Positions 52,827 to 60,959 of a stretch of DNA of 64,000 bases are shown piece after piece. Under the pieces are notes generated by a model that saw nothing but the letters and a program-made list of their open reading frames with translations, made no database searches and was not told the origin of the DNA. This DNA comes from Amycolatopsis nalaikhensis. GTDB taxonomy: Bacteria > Actinomycetota > Actinomycetes > Mycobacteriales > Pseudonocardiaceae. The translations under genes and the position numbers were made by a program. Location: positions 4,471,501 through 4,535,500 of the forward strand of contig NZ_CP127173.1 in the NCBI RefSeq assembly GCF_030264295.1, in the 5' to 3' direction. Positions within the stretch are counted from its first letter, which is position 1, and the number at the start of each line of letters is the position of its first letter.

Positions 52827-54190
52827 TACTCCAGCTGTAGTTCGTGATCGGGTGCTGGGTTTTCGTGTCGTCGCTGGTAGTGGCTTTGCCGGGCGTGATG
52901 TTGGTGTCGTCGGCGCCAGGTGGACCAGGCCAGGATGTCGGCGACGCGGCGGGCTGGCTTGAGGATGAGCTGGGCGTAGAGGTGCCTGATCTCGTTGCGT
53001 GTCAACGGGATCAGGCCCTCATGCGGTTTTGTGTGGCGGGCATGGGCGGCGGCGATGGCGAGGAAGGCGTGGGCCAGCATGACCAGCGTGGTCCAGCGAT
53101 ACCAGGAGGTCCAGGTGCGGACCTGGTGCTCGTCCAGGCCGGTGAGTTCTTTGCCGGTCTGGAAGGTTTCCTCGATCGTCCAGCGACGCCCGGCAACGCG
53201 GGCGAGCTTGGCCAGCGAGACGCGGCGGGGGCTGTAACAGCGGTAGAACGCAGTCTCCCCGGTGCGCCGGTTGCGGCGCATCAGGATCCAGTGATAACCG
53301 GTGGTGCCCGCGGGGTGCAGCCGGATGCGGGCCCACAGGTAGTAGCGCCGGCCTTTCGCGCCCGCTCCGGCGGAGAGCTTCTGCCAGGCCCGTTTCGGCA
53401 GCGCGGCCGCCCGCTCATCAGCTCGCACGCTCTGCCTGCCGGGCCCGGGAATGCGATGGTCGCAGGCCACGGCCAGCACATAGGCCTGTCCGCGTTGTTC
53501 GAGCGGATCACGCAGGCCGGCAGCGTCTTTGCCGTAAGCCTCGTCCCCGGTCACCCACCCCACCCGCACGCCCGCGTCCAGCGCCCGGGTGATCATGGCC
53601 AACGCGAGCCGGGATTTCGTGGTGAACCGGGTCCCGGCGGGCACTCCGGCCCGGTCCCGGCGCCGGGGGTCCTCGGCCCAGCTTTCAGGCAGGTAGAGCT
53701 CACGGTCGATGAACGTATGCCCGGCCGGGGTGGAATACGTCAGGAACACCGACATCTGCGAGTTCTCGATCCGGCCCGCCGTGCCCGTGTACTGCCGCTG
53801 GACTCCGACCGACTCGGTGCCCTTCTTCAGGTCGCCGGTCTCGTCGATGACCAGCATCGCATCCTGATCACCCAGCTGCTCGACCACGACCTCGCGCAGG
53901 TCGTCACGAACCCCGTCCACGTCCCAGCTCGCGCGCGAGAGCAGGTTCTGCATCCCATGCGGGGTCGTGTCCCCGACAGCCTCGGCGATGGTCCAGCAGT
54001 TCACCCGAACCAGCCCGGCCAGCAGCCCCTGCACGAACCGCCCCGCGCGGCGACGCGACTCCACCCGCGCGAACCGGTGCCCCACCCGCACGAACATCTC
54101 ACCCAGCAGCGACTGCCACCCCGCAGGGTCTACGCTGGCAGCCGCGGCCACCACATGATCTTGAGTTGTCTTCACAAACACCATGATCAC
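52823..54190 (-). CDS. IS701-family DDE transposase
   Basis: 455 residues in one uninterrupted frame. Likely DDE residues lie in AMLVIDETGDLKKGTESVGV, GVRVGWVTGDEAYGKDAAGL and RRWTIEETFQTGKELTGLDE; ENSQMSVFLTYSTPAGHTFI is also typical of the IS701/SRSO17 group. Candidate starts are ATG 54190 or ATG 54184. The terminal codons read TAC TAA, of which only TA comes from the IS: the C and the stop TAA come from the target duplication. Codon use and G+C are close to the host. Confidence 0.93.
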   Translation of the reverse strand: MIMVFVKTTQDHVVAAAASVDPAGWQSLLGEMFVRVGHRFARVESRRRAGRFVQGLLAGLVRVNCWTIAEAVGDTTPHGMQNLLSRASWDVDGVRDDLREVVVEQLGDQDAMLVIDETGDLKKGTESVGVQRQYTGTAGRIENSQMSVFLTYSTPAGHTFIDRELYLPESWAEDPRRRDRAGVPAGTRFTTKSRLALAMITRALDAGVRVGWVTGDEAYGKDAAGLRDPLEQRGQAYVLAVACDHRIPGPGRQSVRADERAAALPKRAWQKLSAGAGAKGRRYYLWARIRLHPAGTTGYHWILMRRNRRTGETAFYRCYSPRRVSLAKLARVAGRRWTIEETFQTGKELTGLDEHQVRTWTSWYRWTTLVMLAHAFLAIAAAHARHTKPHEGLIPLTRNEIRHLYAQLILKPARRVADILAWSTWRRRHQHHARQSHYQRRHENPAPDHELQLEY

Positions 54191-54251
54191 GTGGTGGCCG
54201 CACCCATCTCACCGGCCCCCTCCAGCAAGATCACGAACTACAGCTGGAGTA
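52827..54251 (-). mobile_element. IS701-family insertion sequence, 1,425 bp, apparently intact
   Basis: The ends are 23-bp perfect inverted repeats (52827-52849 starting TACTCCAGCTGTAGTTCGTG; 54229-54251). They are flanked by a 4-bp direct repeat TTAG (52823-52826 and 54252-54255), which fits the YTAR target known for IS701-type elements. One transposase gene fills it. Perfect ends, intact transposase and an identical target duplication point to a recent insertion. Confidence 0.93.
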
Positions 54252-54313
54252 TTAGAACCGCCCTTGCCACTCACGACCGGTGCCGCGGGGGCTTCCGGGT
54301 AGATTCCGGGGCT

Positions 54314-54706
54314 GTGAACGGTGTGATCGTGGGTGCCGCGCTGGTGCGGGACGGCAAGCTGCTCGCCCAGCAGCGGGCTTGGCCGCCGGGGCACGCGGGG
54401 CAGTGGGAGCTGCCCGGGGGACGCGTCGAGCCCGGGGAGTCCGAGGCCTTCGCGCTCGCCAGGGAGTGCAGCGAGGAGCTCGACGTCGTGGTCGAGGTCG
54501 GCGAACGCGTCGGCGAGGACGTCGCATTGCCCGGCGGGAAGGTCCTCCGCATCTACGCCGCGACGCTCGTATCGCCCGGTGAGGAGCCGCGGGCCGTCGA
54601 GCACCGAGCCGTGCGCTGGCTCGGGCCCGACGACCTCGACGACCTCGACTGGCTGCCCGCCGACCGGATCCTGCTCCCCGCCTTCCGCGCGCTGCTGGTG
54701 GGCTGA
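54314..54706 (+). CDS. mutT2: NUDIX hydrolase, MutT2-like
   Basis: 130 residues from GTG 54314. The Nudix box is complete: G36-x5-E42-x7-R50-E51-x2-E54-E55 in GGRVEPGESEAFALARECSE. MutT-like features are AALVRDGKLLAQQRAWPPGH, GQWELPGG and HRAVRWLGPDDLDDLDWLPA. Mycobacterial MutT2 hydrolyses CTP/dCTP derivatives and oxidised nucleotides. Overall similarity and synteny (phhB, mutT2, typA) support this subgroup. It lies just past the IS and the right half of the split terminator. Confidence 0.88.
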   Translation: MNGVIVGAALVRDGKLLAQQRAWPPGHAGQWELPGGRVEPGESEAFALARECSEELDVVVEVGERVGEDVALPGGKVLRIYAATLVSPGEEPRAVEHRAVRWLGPDDLDDLDWLPADRILLPAFRALLVG

Positions 54707-54749
54707 AGGGGACTTTGCTCGCATCAGATGCGAGCAAAGTCCCCTTCAG
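54703..54749. terminator. Bidirectional terminator palindrome
   Basis: Two perfect 23-nt arms (left starts CTGAAGGGGACTTTGCTCGC, right 54727-54749) around a single A lie between convergent mutT2 and trpS. The left arm contains the mutT2 stop. A diverged extra copy of one arm follows at about 54753-54779 and contains the trpS stop. Confidence 0.8.
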
Positions 54750-54775
54750 CCGATCACATGCGATGAACGTCCCCT

Positions 54776-55741
54776 TCAGCACGCGCCGATCATCCGCAAC
54801 GCCGCGTCGAGCCGGTGCGAGCCGCGCTCGCGGGCCCGCTCCGCGCCCGCCTTCCGCACCCGGTCCAGCTCCGCGACGTCGTCGAGCAGCGTCATGGCCC
54901 GCGAGCGCACGGGACTCAGCTCCTCGATCACGGCGTCGGCGACGGCGTCCTTCACCGCTCCGTACGACGAGAACTCCTCCGCCAGGTCGGCCGGGGAACC
55001 GCCCCGGCACGCGGCCAGGATCTCCAGCAGGTTCGCCATCCCAGGGCGGGTGTCCGGGGCGTGGACCGGCACCGAGCCGCCGTCGGTCACCGCGCGGCGG
55101 ATCTTGCGGCGGATCTGGTCCGGCTCGTCGAGCGCGAACACCACGCCCGCCGCGTCCCGCGTCGACTTCGACATCTTGCGCGTCGGATCGCTGAGGTCCT
55201 TCACCCGCGCTCCCGCGGGCGGGAGCACCGCCTCCGGGATCGTGAACACCTCGCCGTACGTGCTGTTGAAGCGCTTCGCCAGCGTCCGTGTCAGCTCGAC
55301 GTGCTGGCGCTGGTCCTCGCCGACCGGCACCTCGTCCGCGCCCTGCAGCAGGATGTCCGCGGCCATCAGCGCCGGGTAGGTCAGCAGCGACAGCCGCACC
55401 CCGGCCTGCCCCTTGGACTTCTCCTTGAACTGGATCATCCTGGCCGCTTCGCCGTAGTTGCAGGTGCACTCCAGCACCCAGGTCAGCGCGCCCAGCTCGC
55501 GGGCCAGGTCCGACTGGACGAACACCCGCTCGGGATCGATGCCGGCGGCGATCAGCACCGCCAGCTGTTCGTGCGCCAGTGATCGGAGTTTCGCCGGGTT
55601 GTGCGGGGTCGTCATGCCGTGCAGGTCGGCGACGAAGTACAGGTCGTCCGCGCCGCCCTCGAGCGCCCAGCGGCGCACGGCACCGAGGTAGTTGCCGAGG
55701 TGGACGTGACCGGAGGGGGTGATGCCGGACAGCTTGCTCAT
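54776..55741 (-). CDS. trpS: Tryptophan-tRNA ligase, attenuator-controlled
   Basis: 321 residues, class I synthetase. HIGH-type motif TPSGHVHLGNYLGA (residues 9-22), FVADLHGMTTPHNPAKLRSL, TYPALMAADILLQGADEVPV, GEDQRQHVELTRTLAKRFNS and the KMSKS loop (189-193). It charges tRNA-Trp with tryptophan. The stretch LECTCNYGEAARMIQFKEKS resembles, as far as I recall, the auxiliary TrpRS1 type of Streptomyces more than the TrpS of M. tuberculosis. A second, housekeeping trpS may exist elsewhere. Expression is predicted to be controlled by the leader-peptide attenuator upstream (55783-55889). Confidence 0.95.
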   Translation of the reverse strand: MSKLSGITPSGHVHLGNYLGAVRRWALEGGADDLYFVADLHGMTTPHNPAKLRSLAHEQLAVLIAAGIDPERVFVQSDLARELGALTWVLECTCNYGEAARMIQFKEKSKGQAGVRLSLLTYPALMAADILLQGADEVPVGEDQRQHVELTRTLAKRFNSTYGEVFTIPEAVLPPAGARVKDLSDPTRKMSKSTRDAAGVVFALDEPDQIRRKIRRAVTDGGSVPVHAPDTRPGMANLLEILAACRGGSPADLAEEFSSYGAVKDAVADAVIEELSPVRSRAMTLLDDVAELDRVRKAGAERARERGSHRLDAALRMIGAC

Positions 55742-55782
55742 CGTGTCTTCCTTCCGAGGGGGACCACCCCGGAGAAGGCACG

Positions 55783-55889
55783 AAAAAGGCCGCCCGTCCG
55801 GGGCGGCCGCTGGTGGTTCAGCGCAGGTTCAATGGGCCGCCGGAGGGCGGCCACCACTGGGAGGTCTGCGCACGCATGCACCCACTGTA
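55783..55889 (-). promoter_or_regulatory. Ribosome-mediated transcription attenuator of trpS
   Basis: On the minus strand: -10-like TACAGT (55889-55884), six bases later the ATG of a leader peptide with tandem Trp codons (55856-55851). Then four segments: 1 GGCCGCC (55852-55846), 2 GGCGGCC (55841-55835), 3 GGCCGCCC (55808-55801), 4 GGGCGGCC (55795-55788) followed by TTTTT. 3:4 is an intrinsic terminator; 2:3 is a competing antiterminator; 1:2 protects the terminator. A ribosome stalled on Trp-Trp would cover segment 1 and release 2 to pair with 3. Confidence 0.85.
55818..55877 (-). CDS. trpS leader peptide (19 residues, Trp-Trp)
   Basis: ATG 55877 to TGA 55818 encodes MRAQTSQWWPPSGGPLNLR. 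The two adjacent TGG codons are the sensor for charged tRNA-Trp. There is no Shine-Dalgarno and the -10 hexamer ends 6 bp before the ATG, so the transcript probably begins at the A of the ATG (leaderless), which actinobacteria translate well. It sits exactly where a stalled ribosome would mask the first strand of the attenuator. Confidence 0.85.
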   Translation of the reverse strand: MRAQTSQWWPPSGGPLNLR

Positions 55890-55998
55890 GCGGACCCGGC
55901 GGCGCCGGACTTCTCCGTTCGCCCGATCCGTCAACACTTCGCATCGACGCGCCGCGCGAGGGGTGTGGCGGCCGCCCGGCGGAGTTACCTTCTTAACC

Positions 55999-56298
55999 AT
56001 GTATGTCGTCCTGCTGAACTACACGGCCCCCATCGAGGAAATCGACTACGCGCTCCCGGACCACGTCGAATGGCTGAACAAGCAGTACGAACACGGCCAC
56101 TTCCTGGCGTCCGGGGCGCGGAACCCGCGCACCGGCGGCGTGATCATCACGCGGCCGATGGCCCGCGGGAAGCTCGACGCGATCCTCGCGTCCGACCCGT
56201 TCTCCGTGAAGCACCTCGCGAAGTACGAGGTGATCGAGTTCTCGCCGACGAAGACGGCGCCCGAACTGCGGCTGGTCAACGAGGCGGTGCCGCACTAG
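55999..56298 (+). CDS. YciI family protein
   Basis: 99 residues from ATG 55999: MYVVLLNYTAPIEEIDYALP, HVEWLNKQYEHGHFLASGAR, TGGVIITRPMARGKLDAILA and FSVKHLAKYEVIEFSPTKTA. This is the YciI ferredoxin-like dimeric fold with the conserved His/Asp pair region (DHVEWL, SDPF). The function is uncertain in most members. It is divergent from trpS, and its stop interlocks (CTAG) with the convergent iron-box miniprotein gene. Confidence 0.9.
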   Translation: MYVVLLNYTAPIEEIDYALPDHVEWLNKQYEHGHFLASGARNPRTGGVIITRPMARGKLDAILASDPFSVKHLAKYEVIEFSPTKTAPELRLVNEAVPH

Positions 56299-56444
56299 GC
56301 GGCGAGGTCCAGCTTCGCCTTCTTCAACGCCAGCACCGGGCACTTCTTGCAGCGCGGCTTCGACCGGCAGCACTTCTTCTTGACCTTGCCGGCCTTCATC
56401 AGCTTGCGCACGACCTTGCGCGGATCCTTCGCCTTCTTGCCCAC
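56295..56444 (-). CDS. 49-residue Lys-rich, four-cysteine miniprotein with upstream iron box
   Basis: GTG 56444, five bases after GGAG, encodes MGKKAKDPRKVVRKLMKAGK and then a cysteine knuckle KKCCRSKPRCKKCPVLALKK, ending DLAA. The pattern CC-x6-C-x2-C could bind zinc or iron; about a third of residues are Lys/Arg, so it may touch nucleic acid or a membrane surface. A DtxR/IdeR-like box lies at 56485-56503. I believe similar small proteins exist next to typA in related actinobacteria but cannot name a function. Confidence 0.75.
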   Translation of the reverse strand: MGKKAKDPRKVVRKLMKAGKVKKKCCRSKPRCKKCPVLALKKAKLDLAA

Positions 56445-56484
56445 GTGCGCTCCTCGGCTCGGCGACGTTCACCGGGTATCCACG

Positions 56485-56503
56485 TTAGGTCAGCCTAACC
56501 GAC
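56485..56503. promoter_or_regulatory. IdeR/DtxR-type iron box
   Basis: TTAGGTCAGCCTAACCGAC on the plus strand. Read on the minus strand, GTCGGTTAGGCTGACCTAA matches the iron-box consensus TTAGGTTAGGCTAACCTAA at 16 of 19 positions. It lies 41-59 bp upstream of the miniprotein start. Iron-loaded IdeR would be expected to repress. Confidence 0.72.
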
Positions 56504-56634
56504 AAGGGGGCGTGGGGCCGCTCACACCGGGGCTGCGGGTATCCTGAGTGAGGTCCGCGTGTGACCAGAGCCGGTCACGGGATGCCTGACGGGCTTACGC
56601 GGCCATCCAACCCTTGAAGTTCAGGAGTTCTCGC

Positions 56635-58560
<1,926 letters not shown>

Positions 58561-58573
58561 CCCCGATTACGCG

Positions 58574-58607
58574 AAAACCTCCCGGTGTCCCGCACCGGGA
58601 GGTTTTT
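58574..58607 (+). terminator. Rho-independent terminator of typA
   Basis: A 14-bp stem (AAAACCTCCCGGTG and its complement) with a TCCCG loop ends in five T residues, 13 bp past the typA stop. Confidence 0.88.
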
Positions 58608-58937
58608 CGTTGCCCGGACCATCACGCTCGGTCTACGATCGGCCGACGCGAAGTCACGAATTCCGCCGTTCTTCTCCTTATATCTTTATAGGGGATCCGA
58701 CGGACTCGACGCCTGGTGTTCACCACCGCGTGAATCCCGTCCCGTGTCCGGGCCGTGTTCGTTCCGTCGTTCCGGAACGGTCCGGGAACCCGGACGGCGT
58801 CCCGCGCGTCCTTTCCGATAGCGGCACCAAGGGGGGCCGGGCCCGGCCGATCCGGGTGTGGGAATCTCGGTTCCGGCGGCGGAGGCGGCCGTGGGAGCAT
58901 GGCTGACCCGATCGGCGGAACCTGGGAGGAACGGGGC
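58608..58937. other. Intergenic promoter region before lpqW
   Basis: A 330-bp gap. It contains the most A+T-rich tract of the neighbourhood (CTTATATCTTTATAGG, 58677-58692), a likely promoter core, then short inverted repeats near 58765-58795 (for example GTCCGGG-AA-CCCGGAC at 58780-58795). No gene is seen. Confidence 0.5.
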
Positions 58938-60674
58938 GTGCGGGTGAATCGCAAGGCGGTGCCGGTACTGGCACTCGCGGCCGTGCTGCTCACCTCGTGC
59001 TCGAACACCCCGCCGCCACCGGTCGTGTCGTCGTCGGTCGCGCCCGTGTCGACCACCGGCAAGACGCCGTCGCAGATCGTCGTCGGGGTCGACGACGTGC
59101 TCGGCGGGTACAACCCGCACAACCTCGCGGACTCGTCCCAGGTGACGTCGGCGCTCTCGCAGCTGCTGCTGCCCTCGGTGTTCCGGCAGAAGGACGACGG
59201 CAGCACCCAGCTCGACAAGAACCTGATGAAGTCCGCGCAGGTGATCTCGCAGCAGCCGTTCGTGGTCGCCTACGACATCCGGCCGGACGCGTCCTGGTCC
59301 GACGGCGCGCCCATCGCCGCCGAGGACTTCGACTACCTGCGCACCCAAATGCGCGACCAGCCCGGCGTGATCGAGCCCGCGGGCTACCGGCAGATCACCG
59401 ACCTGCAGTCCCGCGAAGGCGGCAAGCGCGTCGAGGTCACCTTCGCCAAGCCGTACCCCGGCTGGCAGACGCTGTTCTCCGGTCTGCTGCCCGCGCACCT
59501 GCTCAAGGACGCGCCCGACGGCTGGCGCGGGGCGCTCGCGGCGAACTTCCCGGCCGTCGCCGGCCCGTTCTCGATCAAGAGCATCGACACCGCCCGCGGC
59601 GAAGTGATCCTCGAGCGCAACGAGCGCTACTGGGAGAAGCCCGCGGCCATCGACCGGATCGTGCTGCGCCGCTCGGACCAGAGCACGCTGCTGCCGGCGC
59701 TGCAGAGCGGCAACGACCAGTTCGCGCTGGCCCGCACCAGCGGCGACGAGCTCAAGCGGCTCGGCGACCTCGGCCCGGCCGTGCGGCTGCACACCGTGGC
59801 CCGGCCGGTGGTGGCCGACGTGCTGCTGCGCCCGGTCAGCGCCACGCTGCAGGACGCCCAGGTCCGCGCGGGTGTCGCCGCGCTGCTCGACCGCGGCAAG
59901 CTGATCACCGAAGGCGTCAACGGCGGACCGTCGTCGACGCTGCACGCCGACGCCCAGGTGAAGGCGCCCTCGGAAGCGGGGTACGCCGCGACCATCCCGC
60001 CCGGCCCGCCGACCGCGCCCGACGTCGCCAAGGCCGAGGAGTCGCTGAAGGCCGCGGGCTACGCGAAGACCGCGGGCACCTGGCGCAAGAACGGCAAGGC
60101 CCTCTCGCTGGTGATCGCCTCGCCGGGCACCCAGGAGCCGTACGCGACGATCGCGAAGGAGCTCGCCACCCAGCTCGTCGCGCAGGGCATCGAGGTCAAC
60201 GCGATCACGCCGCAGCCGCGCGACCTGTTCGGCGGCCTGCTCGCGATGCCAGTCGTCAACGGGGTGCAGCAGCCGACCGGCGACTCGGCGGGCAACGTCG
60301 GCGTCGACATCGCGGTCGTGCCGCAGCCGGTCGGCGGCGACACGGCGTCGGTGCTCGCGTCGACCTTCGGCTGCCGCCCGGAGCAGACGGCCGCGGGCGC
60401 GGACAAGACCAAACCCGTCGTTCCGGGCAATTCGGCCGGGTTCTGCGATCCGGCGCTGCAGCCGTCGATCGACGCGGCGCTCTCCGGCGCGACCCCGATC
60501 GCCGACGCGCTCACCACTCTGGAGCCTGAACTTTGGCGCCAGAACGTGGTCATCCCGTTGTTCCAGCTGGCTGACACCCTGGCGATCGGTTCGGGCATCT
60601 CGGGCGTCACGCCGGGTCCCCCCATGGTGGGCCCGTTCGGGTCGGCGGTGAACTGGACTCGCGGCCCGAAGTAA
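58938..60674 (+). CDS. lpqW: LpqW-like lipoprotein, family 5 substrate-binding fold
   Basis: 578 residues from GTG 58938 (GGGAGGA seven bases upstream). Lipoprotein signal VPVLALAAVLLTSCSNTPPP with lipobox LTSC. The fold is that of oligopeptide-binding proteins (VGVDDVLGGYNPHNLADSSQ, VVAYDIRPDASWSDGAPIAA, ERNERYWEKPAAIDRIVLRR). It is not followed by its own permease genes; mycobacterial LpqW, also next to typA, lost transport function and tunes phosphatidylinositol mannoside/lipomannan synthesis. A similar regulatory role is inferred from synteny. Confidence 0.85.
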   Translation: MRVNRKAVPVLALAAVLLTSCSNTPPPPVVSSSVAPVSTTGKTPSQIVVGVDDVLGGYNPHNLADSSQVTSALSQLLLPSVFRQKDDGSTQLDKNLMKSAQVISQQPFVVAYDIRPDASWSDGAPIAAEDFDYLRTQMRDQPGVIEPAGYRQITDLQSREGGKRVEVTFAKPYPGWQTLFSGLLPAHLLKDAPDGWRGALAANFPAVAGPFSIKSIDTARGEVILERNERYWEKPAAIDRIVLRRSDQSTLLPALQSGNDQFALARTSGDELKRLGDLGPAVRLHTVARPVVADVLLRPVSATLQDAQVRAGVAALLDRGKLITEGVNGGPSSTLHADAQVKAPSEAGYAATIPPGPPTAPDVAKAEESLKAAGYAKTAGTWRKNGKALSLVIASPGTQEPYATIAKELATQLVAQGIEVNAITPQPRDLFGGLLAMPVVNGVQQPTGDSAGNVGVDIAVVPQPVGGDTASVLASTFGCRPEQTAAGADKTKPVVPGNSAGFCDPALQPSIDAALSGATPIADALTTLEPELWRQNVVIPLFQLADTLAIGSGISGVTPGPPMVGPFGSAVNWTRGPK

Positions 60675-60861
60675 TCGCTCGGCTACGCATTCAGTACTAC
60701 CGGGTGATCTTCACCGACGCCTTCGAGTGGGAGGCTTTGAATCCGTGAGGTAACCGTCGTATTTCTGGATGTCGGCTGGAAGTCACCCTTTGGTCACGAT
60801 CGACCCTGAACTGGTGACTGTCGGTGCTTTTCCTTTCTAGCGTGCTCCCGCAGTGCGCCAG

Positions 60862-60889
60862 TTGAGTGTCGCTTGGCGTGTCGTAGGCT
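60862..60889 (+). promoter_or_regulatory. Probable sigma-70-type promoter of the dppA-like gene
   Basis: TTGAGT (60862-60867), 16 bp, TAGGCT (60884-60889), 70 bp before the ATG at 60960, leaving room for a leader with GGAGG. Confidence 0.5.
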
Positions 60890-60959
60890 CCGGCACCAAA
60901 CCGGAGCGGTGTGGGTCCTTGTCACAATTCAGGGACTCAGTGCTAGGAGGGCACACTTC

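Larger units (their letters stand above)
52802..54278. terminator. 23-bp terminator palindrome split by the IS element
   Basis: Removing the IS and one 4-bp duplication rejoins two perfect 23-nt arms (left 52802-52824, starting GGTCGTGAGTGGCAAGGGCG; right 54256-54278) around an AG loop. It is the same GTCGTGAG family as at 12783 and 47652. As it stands the hairpin is pulled 1.4 kb apart, so termination after the kinase gene may be lost or rely on the IS. Confidence 0.85.

Noticed and set aside
52802..54278. Composite transposon or genomic island around the IS
   Set aside because: Only one IS copy with its own 4-bp duplication; the genes on both sides are ordinary chromosomal genes in conserved order.
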